A stretch of DNA of 64,000 bases from Cynocephalus volans (lineage: Eukaryota > Chordata > Mammalia > Dermoptera > Cynocephalidae), in contig NC_084463.1 of NCBI RefSeq assembly GCF_027409185.1, forward strand, positions 71,471,852-71,535,851, in the 5' to 3' direction. The translations under genes and the position numbers were made by a program. This document shows positions 40,401 to 44,673 of this stretch, one piece after another. Positions within the stretch are counted from its first letter, which is position 1, and each line of letters starts with the position of its first letter. The notes below the pieces were generated by a model. The model saw nothing but the letters and a program-made list of their open reading frames with translations. It ran no database searches and was not told the DNA's origin.

Positions 40401-40668
40401 GAGTGACCGCACATGTCTCTGGCTAGGCCTGGCGACGTAAACGGAGGTCAGGCAGAGGTGCAAGGAACCTTACCGTGTTGGAAAAGGAGACTCCGGCGTC
40501 GGTTCGCTGCACCCTGAGAAGCATCTGGTTCCCGTCATCCAAGAAGTTGTTGATTTCAAGACAGTTGTACATCAGTGGCTGGTCCCAGGGTTCCGACATC
40601 AGTCCGAAGTAATTCTGGGTAGTAGTGAAGATGAAGAGCTTCCGAACGTCCCCGGTCCCGCCCGCCAT
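150..40668 (-). CDS. DYNC2H1: DYNC2H1, cytoplasmic dynein 2 heavy chain 1 (exons 1-30, 5' part of gene)
   Basis: Dynein-2 heavy chain drives retrograde intraflagellar transport from ciliary tip to base, as a homodimer with dynein-2 intermediate and light-intermediate chains. Thirty exons were traced by matching translated blocks to the known protein (start [14 protein letters not shown], then [17 protein letters not shown]) and finding splice sites at each end. They total 4,611 nt and 1,537 codons; all phases agree and no internal stop or frameshift was seen. The family protein is about 4,300 residues, so roughly 36 percent is here. Visible parts are the N-terminal tail, a short coiled-coil near residues 669-696, and most of the linker (about 1,100 onward). 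The AAA1 P-loop would lie to the left of the window. The start ATG has A at -3 and G at +4. Introns run from 84 to 4,995 bp. I see no sign of pseudogenisation. Human mutations in this gene cause short-rib thoracic dysplasia. Confidence 0.97.
1680..1875 (+). repeat. MIR SINE
   Basis: Diverged MIR with the core order ACTTATGTCCCAAGCACTAT, ATTCCCATTTTACTTATAAG and a CACATAGCTAATAAG-type end. DYNC2H1 intron 29. Confidence 0.7.
2019..2131 (-). CDS. DYNC2H1: DYNC2H1 exon 29
   Basis: Residues 1460-1497 ([38 protein letters not shown]). Acceptor TTCAG|GTATTA, donor GAG|GTAAGC, phase 0 end. Intron 29 (1,749 bp) has a MIR and possibly a very short CYN tail at about 849-880. Confidence 0.95.
2500..3175 (+). 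repeat. Old L1 3' fragment
   Basis: Diverged L1 3' region with recognisable pieces such as AGCAATTCCTCAACTAGG, TACCTCAAATGCCCATCAAG and CAATGGAATGCTATTCAGC. No open frame remains. DYNC2H1 intron 28, antisense. Confidence 0.75.
3318..3475 (+). repeat. MIR SINE fragment
   Basis: Faint MIR: ACCTCATCTTGATCTTCAG, AAGGAGGAAACTAAATTTCAG, then a diverged tail. DYNC2H1 intron 28. Confidence 0.55.
3545..3772. mobile_element. hAT-Charlie-type DNA transposon, non-autonomous
   Basis: About 230 bp with inverted ends CAGGGGTTGGAAAA ... CTGATCCCT and an interior typical of the widespread mammalian element (GCCATATGGTCTCTGCATCA, GGGCATGGCTATGTTCCAAC). Family name not assigned. Confidence 0.7.
4020..4477 (+). 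repeat. L2 LINE 3' fragment
   Basis: Diverged L2 with ATTATGCCTGGCAGATAACTG and end TCTGTTGAATAAATGGTGAA. The 3' end lies a few bases inside intron 28 from the exon 28 donor. Confidence 0.72.
4484..4601 (-). CDS. DYNC2H1: DYNC2H1 exon 28
   Basis: Residues 1421-1460 ([40 protein letters not shown]). The FPRFYF-x-DDDLLEIL motif is conserved across dynein heavy chains. Donor CTG|GTAGGA, phase 1. An L2 3' end begins about seven bases into intron 28. Confidence 0.96.
4704..4836 (-). CDS. DYNC2H1: DYNC2H1 exon 27, GC donor
   Basis: Residues 1376-1420 ([20 protein letters not shown] ... [10 protein letters not shown]). The next exon resumes [11 protein letters not shown] in phase 0, which forces the donor GAG|GCATGT, a GC-AG intron of 102 bp. 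The nearest GT, four bases further on, would shift the frame. Confidence 0.93.
5040..5960 (+). repeat. Ancient mammalian repeat, probably LINE-derived
   Basis: Recognisable phrases of an old dispersed repeat (TGTAGTAATCCAAGTGAGAG, TCATAAATTCAGTTTTGACT). I cannot name the family with certainty. DYNC2H1 intron 26. Confidence 0.4.
6302..6408 (+). mobile_element. CYN-type SINE, monomer (tRNA-Ile-derived)
   Basis: Starts GGGCTGGCCAGTTAGCTCAG and keeps the box A and box B-like parts of a tRNA-Ile (GGTTCAGGGTTCAATGCC), then ends in an A tail. A 10-bp direct repeat GAGAAAGAGG flanks it at 6,288-6,297 and 6,409-6,418. In DYNC2H1 intron 26, antisense to the gene. Confidence 0.85.
6536..6918 (-). CDS. 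DYNC2H1: DYNC2H1 exon 26 (largest exon here)
   Basis: Residues 1249-1376, 383 nt. It includes [56 protein letters not shown] and [20 protein letters not shown], the hallmark linker sequence of dynein heavy chains. Donor TAG|GTCAGT is weak at +3, phase 2. Intron 26 (1,699 bp) holds a CYN SINE and an old repeat. Confidence 0.97.
7909..8079 (-). CDS. DYNC2H1: DYNC2H1 exon 25
   Basis: Residues 1192-1248 ([40 protein letters not shown], ending KASDLK), 57 whole codons. The HLSPDHW-type motif is typical of dynein linkers. Donor AAA|GTAATA. Intron 25 (990 bp) shows nothing recognisable. Confidence 0.96.
8604..8718 (-). CDS. DYNC2H1: DYNC2H1 exon 24
   Basis: Residues 1153-1191 ([20 protein letters not shown] ... 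SEVDKYK). Acceptor TATAG|GACTAAG, donor AAA|GTAAGA, phase 0 end. Start of the linker (DHC_N2-type) region. Intron 24 (524 bp) is AT-rich. Confidence 0.95.
8806..8961 (-). CDS. DYNC2H1: DYNC2H1 exon 23, weak donor GTTTGA
   Basis: Residues 1101-1153 ([20 protein letters not shown] ... ANEDWITF plus CG). The donor required by the reading frame is TCG|GTTTGA, poor at both -1 to +1 context and +3 to +6. Intron 23 is 87 bp, a multiple of three, with an in-frame stop. Exon 24 supplies the missing G of Arg, so the boundary is firm. Confidence 0.94.
9908..10113 (-). CDS. DYNC2H1: DYNC2H1 exon 22
   Basis: Residues 1033-1101 ([20 protein letters not shown] ... [13 protein letters not shown] plus two bases of Val). 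Donor GGT|GTATGT, phase 2. Intron 22 (946 bp) has short (TG)n and (TA)n runs near 9,042 and 9,217. Confidence 0.95.
10385..10447 (+). mobile_element. CYN-type SINE, 5'-truncated
   Basis: Retains only the 3' half of the tRNA-like unit (AACACTAAGGTCACAGGTTC ... CTGGCCAGCC) and an A-rich tail. DYNC2H1 intron 21. Confidence 0.75.
11181..11330 (-). CDS. DYNC2H1: DYNC2H1 exon 21
   Basis: Residues 983-1032 ([20 protein letters not shown] ... HQLMIKDQ), 50 whole codons. Donor CAG|GTAAGA. Intron 21 (1,067 bp) has a truncated CYN SINE and an old unnamed repeat at about 10,500-10,830. Confidence 0.96.
12240..13640 (+). repeat. L2 LINE fragments with a CA-rich simple repeat
   Basis: L2 phrases across the span (CAGCAATGACTCCCCAATG, TCAGGTCTCAGCTGAAATGC) and the L2 terminus ACCTGGAATATATC ... 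GAATAAATGAATGAATGAAT. A short (AC)n/(AT)n lies at about 13,500-13,530. Probably two fragments. DYNC2H1 intron 20. Confidence 0.65.
13771..13898 (-). CDS. DYNC2H1: DYNC2H1 exon 20
   Basis: Residues 940-982 ([20 protein letters not shown] ... LQEQKPE). Donor GAG|GTGAGA is the only GTGAGN donor among these exons, phase 0 end. Intron 20 (2,440 bp) is largely L2. Confidence 0.95.
14562..14677 (-). CDS. DYNC2H1: DYNC2H1 exon 19
   Basis: Residues 901-940 ([20 protein letters not shown] ... LKKSIQ). Donor AGG|GTAAAG, phase 1. Intron 19 (663 bp) is AT-rich with nothing recognisable. Confidence 0.95.
15130..15650 (+). repeat. Degenerate L1-like 3' region
   Basis: Very diverged but in the right order for an L1 tail (AATAAATCCACCTTCAGAAC, ACAGTGAAAACTTGTAAAC, ATTACATTCCATATAATTT). 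DYNC2H1 intron 18. Confidence 0.45.
16389..16420 (+). repeat. (TG)n-rich microsatellite
   Basis: Interrupted TG/TATG tract in DYNC2H1 intron 18. Confidence 0.8.
16740..17330 (+). repeat. L2-like LINE remnants
   Basis: Pyrimidine-rich L2-type body (ATCTCTTAATTCCTCG, TAATAAAGCTTTCCCTGATT). Heavily diverged. Confidence 0.45.
17357..18810 (+). mobile_element. L1-5'UTR-like retroposon without ORFs
   Basis: Opens with CCAGTCAAGATGGCAGAATA and AAATCAACCAATTTACAACT, phrases typical of L1 5' UTRs. It stays GC-rich and carries three ~103-bp degenerate tandem units (18,355-18,680). It then ends in a pyrimidine stretch and an A-rich tail from 18,768 with no ORF1 or ORF2. Similar AT-rich sequence on both sides (TATTAATAATAATAATTAA and TACTAATAAATACTAATAA) may be an imperfect target duplication. 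It could be a prematurely polyadenylated L1 RNA copy, a non-autonomous family, or a deleted L1. Plus strand, antisense to DYNC2H1, in intron 18. Confidence 0.6.
18355..18680 (+). repeat. Three ~103-bp tandem units inside the L1-5'UTR-like element
   Basis: Copies of a CAGCC(C)AG-TGATGACTA/CAATGACCA core start at 18,402, 18,503 and 18,608. Each is followed by a CCACAGGAAGTGCCC-like or CCACCGCAGGAAGTGC-like block. Periods are 101 and 105 bp. Confidence 0.65.
18860..19080 (+). repeat. MIR and L2 remnants
   Basis: MIR-like GTCATGCAGCTGGTAAGAA, then an L2-type end ATGCTCACCAAATATTTATTG. Confidence 0.5.
19673..19800 (-). CDS. DYNC2H1: DYNC2H1 exon 18
   Basis: Residues 859-901 ([19 protein letters not shown] ... 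GKEVERLPS). Donor AAG|GTATTG, phase 2. Intron 18 is the longest in the window (4,995 bp) and contains the L1-5'UTR-like element described separately. Confidence 0.96.
20502..20587. mobile_element. Short palindromic MITE
   Basis: The ~30-bp ends are imperfect inverted repeats (TATATGAGGGTACTTCAAAA against TATATGAAGGTACCTCAAAA) around a short centre. The size and structure fit a mariner-type MITE. DYNC2H1 intron 17. Confidence 0.65.
20722..20950 (-). CDS. DYNC2H1: DYNC2H1 exon 17
   Basis: Residues 782-858 ([20 protein letters not shown] ... [18 protein letters not shown] ... LHQHK). Donor AAG|GTATAG, phase 0 end. Intron 17 (921 bp) holds a palindromic MITE at 20,502-20,587. Confidence 0.96.
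21035..21174 (-). CDS. DYNC2H1: DYNC2H1 exon 16
   Basis: Residues 736-782 ([18 protein letters not shown] ... [11 protein letters not shown]). Donor CAA|GTAAGA, phase 2. Intron 16 is only 84 bp, the shortest in the window, and here the donor is strong. Confidence 0.95.
22123..22221 (-). CDS. DYNC2H1: DYNC2H1 exon 15
   Basis: Residues 703-735 ([20 protein letters not shown] ... ASVEAQ), 33 whole codons. Donor CAG|GTAGAG is off consensus at +4. Intron 15 (948 bp) has a faint MIR piece near 21,660-21,720. Confidence 0.95.
22440..22775 (+). repeat. Old LINE-like 3' end
   Basis: Typical phrases GTACTATGGTTATATACAAC and GAAGCTGGGTGAAGGGTAAA, ending ATTTCAAAATAAGAAG. Family not named. DYNC2H1 intron 14. 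Confidence 0.5.
22841..22993 (-). CDS. DYNC2H1: DYNC2H1 exon 14 (predicted coiled coil)
   Basis: Residues 652-702 ([20 protein letters not shown] ... FCEK). The second half, around [20 protein letters not shown], has heptad-like hydrophobic spacing and falls where the family's annotated tail coiled coil lies. Donor AAG|GTATAT. Intron 14 (619 bp) has an old LINE-like 3' end near 22,440-22,775. Confidence 0.95.
23100..25240 (+). repeat. HAL1/L1-like LINE remnant, split by an LTR
   Basis: The 3' part (24,405-25,240) has HAL1/L1M-type wording (AAGAAATAATGACAGAAAAC, GACAAGGAATCTTTGAAATC, AAGCAGACAAAGAGAAAGCA). The 5' part (23,240-23,940) looks like its leader. No intact frame. Interrupted by the LTR at 23,947-24,399. 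Confidence 0.55.
23947..24399 (+). mobile_element. MaLR-type solo LTR
   Basis: 453-bp LTR, TGTAG ... TACA, with AATAAA near 24,326 and the MaLR phrase GGACTTCCCAGCCTCAGAAA. Flanked by a 5-bp duplication AATAT (23,942-23,946 and 24,400-24,404). No internal viral genes. It includes a (CTCTCTG)-rich patch. Confidence 0.8.
25463..25607 (-). mobile_element. CYN-type SINE, dimer
   Basis: Minus-strand dimer of two tRNA-like units joined by a TATATAGGA linker, with a poly-A tail read as the T run at 25,463-25,490. A perfect 17-bp target duplication, TGAGTTACATAACTTCT, lies at 25,446-25,462 and 25,608-25,624. In DYNC2H1 intron 13, sense to the gene. Confidence 0.9.
25680..26190 (+). mobile_element. 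ERV-class solo LTR remnant
   Basis: LTR-like with CCACCAATAAAAACG near 25,885, GACTCCACTGGGAGAGAA, and the end ACTGAGTCCTGTGAGTTCTT ... CTAACACA. Family not assigned. No internal genes. DYNC2H1 intron 13. Confidence 0.6.
26736..26831 (-). CDS. DYNC2H1: DYNC2H1 exon 13
   Basis: Residues 620-651 ([20 protein letters not shown] ... FEQIIK), 32 whole codons and the shortest exon seen here. Donor AAG|GTAAAT. Intron 13 (3,742 bp) is rich in repeats: HAL1/L1, a MaLR LTR, a CYN dimer and a second LTR. Confidence 0.95.
27240..27580 (+). repeat. L2-like LINE fragment
   Basis: Wording such as AAATATATCTTGAATCCAAC and CAACAGTCTCCTAACTGGTA is typical. DYNC2H1 intron 12. Confidence 0.6.
27746..27857 (+). 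repeat. 110-bp polypurine tract (GAAA)n/(GGAG)n
   Basis: Nearly pure purine on the plus strand, hence pyrimidine on the DYNC2H1 coding strand. It includes GGGCGGGGGG. It lies about 260 bp downstream of exon 12 in transcript order. Confidence 0.85.
28114..28309 (-). CDS. DYNC2H1: DYNC2H1 exon 12
   Basis: Residues 554-619 ([16 protein letters not shown] ... [17 protein letters not shown] ... ILKQ). Donor CAA|GTATGA, phase 0 end. This is the distal part of the DHC_N1-type tail. Intron 12 (1,282 bp) holds an L2 fragment and a 110-bp purine tract. Confidence 0.96.
30230..30405 (-). CDS. DYNC2H1: DYNC2H1 exon 11
   Basis: Residues 496-554 ([18 protein letters not shown] ... [18 protein letters not shown]). 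Donor ATG|GTAAGT is strong, phase 2. Intron 11 (1,920 bp) is AT-rich, with a short (TG)n near 29,903 and an old L2/MIR-type fragment near 29,810-29,890. Confidence 0.95.
31559..31683 (-). CDS. DYNC2H1: DYNC2H1 exon 10
   Basis: Residues 454-495 ([19 protein letters not shown] ... RQLELK). Donor AAG|GTATTT, phase 0 end. Intron 10 (1,153 bp) has no repeat that I can name. Confidence 0.96.
32005..32116 (-). CDS. DYNC2H1: DYNC2H1 exon 9
   Basis: Residues 417-454 ([18 protein letters not shown] ... LARLEDSVK). Donor AAAG|GTAAAA, phase 1. Exons 7-9 lie within 581 bp, separated by two mini-introns. Intron 9 is 321 bp with nothing recognisable. Confidence 0.95.
32232..32345 (-). CDS. DYNC2H1: DYNC2H1 exon 8
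   Basis: Residues 379-416 ([18 protein letters not shown] ... IQDSPQQ), 38 whole codons. Acceptor GTTTAG|CCT, donor CAG|GTAAAA. Intron 8 is 115 bp. Confidence 0.95.
32451..32585 (-). CDS. DYNC2H1: DYNC2H1 exon 7, weak donor GTTGAA
   Basis: Residues 334-378, ending [15 protein letters not shown], 45 whole codons. The donor that keeps the family sequence is GAG|GTTGAA, which lacks the usual GTRAGT. Intron 7 is only 105 bp, a multiple of three, with an in-frame stop if retained. Confidence 0.95.
33230..34440 (+). repeat. Old unnamed LINE/MER-class 3' end
   Basis: Widely dispersed mammalian repeat wording (GGAGACATATTAACCAAATA, ATAATGGTATTGTGGTTATT, GATGGGTACAGTGGCATTCA), ending TTCCATAACAAAAATG. 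DYNC2H1 intron 6. Confidence 0.5.
34795..34890 (+). repeat. MIR SINE fragment
   Basis: TGCACCTGACACTGTGCCAG and TAAATTATCTCACATGAAC match the MIR 5' half. DYNC2H1 intron 6. Confidence 0.55.
35000..35232 (-). CDS. DYNC2H1: DYNC2H1 exon 6
   Basis: Residues 256-333, including [30 protein letters not shown] and ending KRLEE. Donor GAG|GTATCA, phase 0 end. Intron 6 (2,414 bp) carries an old LINE-like 3' end (about 33,230-34,440) and a MIR piece near 34,800. Confidence 0.96.
36023..36167 (-). CDS. DYNC2H1: DYNC2H1 exon 5
   Basis: Residues 208-256 ([18 protein letters not shown] ... LLDIIG). Donor TAG|GTACTA is weak after position +3, phase 1. Intron 5 (790 bp) is AT-rich, with a degenerate L1-like stretch near 35,520-35,700. 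Confidence 0.96.
37149..37267 (-). CDS. DYNC2H1: DYNC2H1 exon 4
   Basis: Residues 168-207 ([17 protein letters not shown] ... ETIAR). Acceptor TGCAG|GTATTC, donor AGA|GTATGT, phase 0 end. Intron 4 (981 bp) is AT-rich and unremarkable. Confidence 0.96.
37803..38372 (+). mobile_element. TcMar-Tigger DNA transposon remnant
   Basis: Central part resembles the N-terminal Tigger transposase region (AGCACAAGAAGGTTGTGATG, ACAGAGAAAATACATATG) followed by a Tigger-type right end with AACCTAACCCTGTATTTCCC. The frame is broken. DYNC2H1 intron 3. Confidence 0.65.
38569..38704 (-). CDS. DYNC2H1: DYNC2H1 exon 3
   Basis: Residues 123-168 ([13 protein letters not shown] ... KEDDTR plus first base of Gly168). 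Donor GAG|GTATAT, phase 1. Intron 3 (1,301 bp) contains a Tigger DNA-transposon remnant at about 37,803-38,372. Confidence 0.96.
39128..39298 (-). CDS. DYNC2H1: DYNC2H1 exon 2
   Basis: Residues 66-122 (starts [10 protein letters not shown], ends FAPVLLK), 57 whole codons. Acceptor TTTAG|ATT and donor AAG|GTAAGT are both good. It belongs to the tail region that binds accessory chains. Intron 2 (423 bp) holds nothing recognisable. Confidence 0.96.
40326..40368 (+). other. G-run cluster (G-quadruplex candidate)
   Basis: Plus strand has runs of 3 to 6 Gs separated by one to three bases, at the promoter-proximal edge of DYNC2H1 intron 1. It is on the template strand of the gene. Confidence 0.6.
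40474..40668 (-). CDS. DYNC2H1: DYNC2H1 exon 1 (coding part)
   Basis: Residues 1-65, from ATG ([10 protein letters not shown]) to SFSNT, phase 0 end. Donor ACG|GTAAGG is strong. Translation past this point leaves the family sequence at once, which fixes the boundary. Intron 1 (1,175 bp) carries a G-run cluster near 40,326-40,368 and is otherwise AT-rich with no repeat that I recognise. Confidence 0.96.
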
Positions 40669-40813
40669 GATTTTGGAGAGTGGGGAGAGGAAAAGGAGGG
40701 CGAGAAAGAGGGAAGGAAGAAGAAAGGTCGGGGGGAAGTGAAGGGAAGGGCGAAGTTCTGCTCACACGCGAAGCCGGCCCGCGGACCGCAGAGCTTCGCG
40801 GTTGCCAGGGGCG

Positions 40814-40827
40814 GTCACTATGGTGAC
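40814..40827. promoter_or_regulatory. Candidate RFX X-box
   Basis: GTCACT-AT-GGTGAC is an imperfect palindrome that matches the RFX consensus GTNRCC(N0-3)RGYAAC with one mismatch in each half. A perfect GTTGCC half site lies 8 bp away at 40,801-40,806. The site is about 146 bp upstream of the DYNC2H1 start codon. RFX factors are known to drive ciliary and IFT genes. Binding here is inferred. Confidence 0.55.
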
Positions 40828-41124
40828 GGAGCGCTACGGGCGCGCACAGCGGACGTGTCCGTCTCGGGAACGCGCACGCAAAGCTCGCCGAGGGGATCGA
40901 CCATGTCGGGGCTCCTTACCTGCTTCTTGCGGGCATCGATTGTAAGGTTTGTGGGCTGGTTTGTGTCGGCTCGCAAAACCTGTTTAATTCTTCCTACTAA
41001 TTTCTTACAACGCATAATCATAAGATATATATCCAGTCTTCAAGTACAGCAGCGTGACCTGGATTTAGGAGAGCTGGTTTCTAGTGCTCTTTCTCTCCAC
41101 GTGCACCCGTGAGCGAACCGCTCT

Positions 41125-41235
41125 GTCTGCGTCAGGTTCCACATCTGTGAAATGGGGAAATACTATCTCACAACAAAGGTTGTAGTGAGGATTTTAAGAA
41201 ATAACTATTTAAAAATCGCTTTCTAGAAAGGCTGA
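41125..41235 (-). repeat. MIR SINE fragment next to the DYNC2H1 promoter
   Basis: TTCCACATCTGTGAAATGGG and GTTGTAGTGAGGATTTTAAG are the MIR core in reverse orientation. Confidence 0.65.
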
Positions 41236-41744
41236 TAAAGAATAGGAGTTTAATACAATGTTAATTTACTTTCTCAGTCTCCCTCCGCTCCTTTCTGTGC
41301 TGGTTAATTTTCCACCATTATTTTGATGTTTTTCTATACCTTCTTAATTTAAGAAAAATTTAACCGCCAATTTTTCATTACATTCATTACCCGAACACAA
41401 GCATATTGGTAAAATAGCCAAAATATACAATAATACTTGTTAGTTTATGTTATAACAAGCACAACTAAATACTGAAGAAATACAGAGATGGAAGCCGACT
41501 TCACCATTTTCTACTCCATCACTATAAACTACTAACTGCTGGTCATTTATCCCAACATTCATCGAAGACTCTCTCAATTCAATAATTCTCTTCTAAAAAT
41601 ATTTACTACATGCCGAGTACTGAACTAGTAGGCCCTGGGAACACATTTCTGCCCTCACGGAGTTTTTGGTCTAGTCATTCATCATCTCAGCACTGATTTG
41701 ACCCCTCTTCCTAGGGTACATAAACGTATGCAGGTGTTTTATTT
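41236..41744. other. Intergenic, AT-rich, little recognised
   Basis: No gene. A faint old SINE/LINE piece around 41,590-41,690 (TGCCGAGTACTGAACTAGTA). Confidence 0.5.
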
Positions 41745-42717
41745 TGTTTTGTTTTGTTTTGTTTTGTTTTTATTTATTGAATCAAAATCGATTATACATA
41801 TTTTGGGGGTTGAACATTGAGATATGTTGATTAAATCAGTATTACTAGTACGTATATTGTTACAAATCGTAATTATTCTTTATGCCCCTTGTCCAACCTC
41901 TCCCCTTCCCCCATTCGCTTCCCCTCCCCCCTCTAATTGCCCTAGATTTCTTCTCTCCTTCTGAAAGAATAATGGTTACTCTGTTAACTTGTTGCCTAGA
42001 TGATCTGTCCAATGCTCAGAGATGTGATCAGGTCCCCAAATATTATCATAGAGCCGATGCTGCTTCTGTCACTCTGAAATGGGTTTTGTGGAAAGAGACA
42101 TCCTCTTCTTTTCTTTGTCTCTGCTGGTGACTCTTCTTGTGTGAATGCACTCCAGTGGTTGGCGGACCATCTACGTGGTGGCTGTGGCATCTAGCCACTT
42201 TTGCAGCAGCCAAGGTTATTGGGGTGGCTGTGGTGGGCAACCCATGTGGAGGTGCTGTTTTTGGCATGCTCCTTGGCACTGGTGGTATGCCTGGTTGTGG
42301 GGTGTGTTTAGTCCCCTTCTCCATGCCTCTGGTCCCTGGGCAGGCCCCAAGGCACTGGTGCCATGTGCCTGGTTGTGGGAGAGGGGTCCAGTCCCCTTCT
42401 CCATACCTCAGGTCCCTGAGTAGGCCCTGAGGCAATGGGCCTGGCTGTGGGAGAAAGGTCCAGTCCCCTTATCCATACCCCAGGTCCCCGGGTGGGCTCC
42501 AAGGTGCTGGCATGTTGTGCCTGGTTGTGGGGAGGGAGGTCTGGTCCCCTTCTTCATGCCCTGGGTCCCTGGGTGGGCTCCAAGATGCTGGCATGTTGTG
42601 CCTGGTTGTGGGAGGGTGGTCTGGTCCCCGACACAATACCCTGGGTCCCTGGGTGGGCCCCAAGGTGCTGGCTCAGTGTGCCTGGTTGTGGGAGGGTGGT
42701 CCGGTCCCCTTCTCCAT
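41745..42717 (-). mobile_element. Composite retroposon: minisatellite + unique part + L1-like tail
   Basis: Read on the minus strand, six ~80-bp GC-rich units are followed by about 250 bp of unique sequence. A stretch of that (GCATTGGACAGATCATCTAG) resembles diverged L1 ORF2. Next come a G-rich polypurine patch (41,900-41,935), an AT-rich end and an (AAAAC)n tail. Similar sequence on both sides (GCAGGTGTTTTATTT ending near 41,744, and ACAGGTTTTTTTATTT from about 42,720) reads as one target duplication. The whole unit therefore probably inserted together by L1 machinery. The array is not a gene: all open frames through it are by-products of its period and GC content. Confidence 0.6.
42250..42716. 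repeat. Six-copy ~80-bp minisatellite
   Basis: The core GCCTGGTTGTGG (one copy GCCTGGCTGTGG) starts at 42,289, 42,367, 42,439, 42,519, 42,600 and 42,680, giving spacings of 78, 72, 80, 81 and 80 bp. The last three units are the most alike. Confidence 0.9.
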
Positions 42718-44118
42718 GTACAGGTTTTTTTATTTGCTCTCAACAATCACAACTTCCTCCTAAAACCATATTTATTTAAAATTAAAAGGAGGGTTCTTCT
42801 ATCTGCTCAGCACCTTGATTAGGATTTGGGAATGGGAACTAAGAAAGCTGAATTGGTCTAAATCATGAAGAGAAATGAATTCAAATTCTTATGAAGTATC
42901 CAAGAGGTGGAATATGGGAGTCTGGCCACTGGATGGGAAATAATCCAAAGACTGTGGTAGATGCTGACCACTGGGAGGGAAAAAAATTCAAATAGGAAAC
43001 CAAAGTGATTAAGGCTAGTATGGATACACAGGTTCTTACTGTGCAATGGGCATTATGACCCTTCCCAAGATCTTCAGGAAAGTTTCCATTACCTACAAGT
43101 GCTTAGTCTGGGTGAGTTGTCTTTGTGGAAACATGTGAAAAGGCCCAATTTATTCCATGGCAATATGGTGAGTAAAATGGTAGCAAATGTAGGAACATGA
43201 GTCTAGAAAGCAGATGAGATCATGAGAATGTTATTCTCCCAGAAATTTTTATAACTCTTCAGCAAGCTTTGGACTTCCATGAGCTATGAAATTTGAATGT
43301 TTGAATCAAGTTTAACCTCGATCTCAAGAAACATGGAAGCTCCATTTGGCATGTAAACCCCACGAGTATACAGATTTTGTGTATCTTGTTCACTGCTCTT
43401 TACACAGAATTAGGCATAAAGTAGAAAACAAGAAAGATAAGGACCCTGTACTCGAGAACCTTACAATAAAGAAGAAAGAATTTCAGAGATTAAATAACTT
43501 ACACAAGGCTAGAGAGATGGTAAGTGACAGAACCAAGATTCATATCAAAATCCAATTCCAAACCAATCTGTATATACCATGTCACAGTGGAAGACAGCCA
43601 GATACCCACAAAAATCTATTCTTCCCTTCCATAGTGAAGAAGGGGCTACCATCCAAGTGTGGCCATCTGATTAATTCTGACCAATAAACTGAGAAGTAAT
43701 ATGTGCCACTTTTAGTGCAAAGTTTTTGAAGTGAATATACCTTTACCTTTTGCCACCTGGATACAGATAACGACAAAGAAACAAAGGATGGCAAAACCAT
43801 AAAAGAGTAGTACCCTGGGCTCCTGAATCACAGTATGGAAATAAAGCCAGCACTTGTTAGATAACCAAGAAATAACCTTTGTTGTATTTGAGCCATTTTG
43901 CATTTAACATGTGTGAGTCTATTTTTATAGTAATCTAGGCTACTCTAACAAAAAAAAAAGTCATTTATGTCTTTAGTACAGTAGTGTTTTAAAATTTTTT
44001 AAATGTGGGGCATTGACTTAGCAGTTGTTTGGCAGGTGACATAAAAACAGGTAATGTTAGCTGCAGGACAAGGCATAAATCCTTTTTAGCTGAGGTTTAC
44101 TAACTGTGTTCTATATTG
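42718..44118. other. Intergenic, old repeat debris
   Basis: No gene. MIR/L2-type pieces at about 43,380-43,560 (TAACTTACACAAGGCTAGAG, TAAGTGACAGAACCAAGATT). Nothing else that I can name. Confidence 0.5.
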
Positions 44119-44673
44119 GCATTTCCCAAACATTTTGGTTTCAGGAACTCTTTGTACTTTAGAAAATTATTGAGGACTCCAAAAATATTTTGTTTCTGTG
44201 GATTATTTCTATCAATATCTACTGTAATAGAAATTAAAACTGAGAAATTTTTGAGATATTTATTCATCTATTTAAAAATAAGAATAATAATAATCCCATT
44301 ACTTGTTAACATAAATAACATTTTAATGAAAATAATTACATTTCTCAAAAAACTAATTTGATGAGAAGAGTGGTATTGTTTTACATTTCTGCAAATCTCT
44401 TTCATGTCTGACTCAGTAGAAGATAGCTGGATCCCCATCAGCTTCTGCATTCCATCTCTTGCAATACAGTTAGCCCTCTGTATCCACAGGTTCTGCATCC
44501 ATGGATTCAACCAACATCAGATCAAAAATATTCAAAAAATAAAACAATAAAAAATAACAATACAATTAAAAATAATACAAATAAAAGCAAAACAGTATGA
44601 CAATTATTTACATAGCACTTACATTGTATTCGGTATTATAAGTAATCTAGAGATGATTTAAAGTATACAGGAG

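Larger units (their letters stand above)
40320..41000 (-). promoter_or_regulatory. DYNC2H1: DYNC2H1 CpG-rich promoter and 5' UTR
   Basis: GC- and CpG-rich block around the start codon, with short CpG-dense stretches such as GGGCGCGCACAGCGGACG near 40,838. No TATA box lies close to the ATG. Directly upstream of the ATG (40,670-40,760) the coding strand is almost pure pyrimidine, likely 5' UTR. The transcription start cannot be fixed from sequence alone. An X-box candidate and GTGACG half site lie at 40,814-40,829. Confidence 0.8.

Noticed and set aside
40738-41112. Plus-strand 124-codon frame divergent from the DYNC2H1 promoter, with an ATG at about 40,902 and GTAAGG at about 40,940
   Set aside because: A bidirectional promoter transcript is possible, but nothing beyond CpG-island openness supports a protein.
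42250-42716. CRISPR-like array
   Set aside because: The units are adjacent ~80-bp tandem repeats with no repeat-spacer alternation, in a mammalian genome.
42046-42822. A stack of overlapping 60-130 codon frames on both strands
   Set aside because: They arise from the ~80-bp GC-rich minisatellite, which opens several frames at once. None has family similarity.
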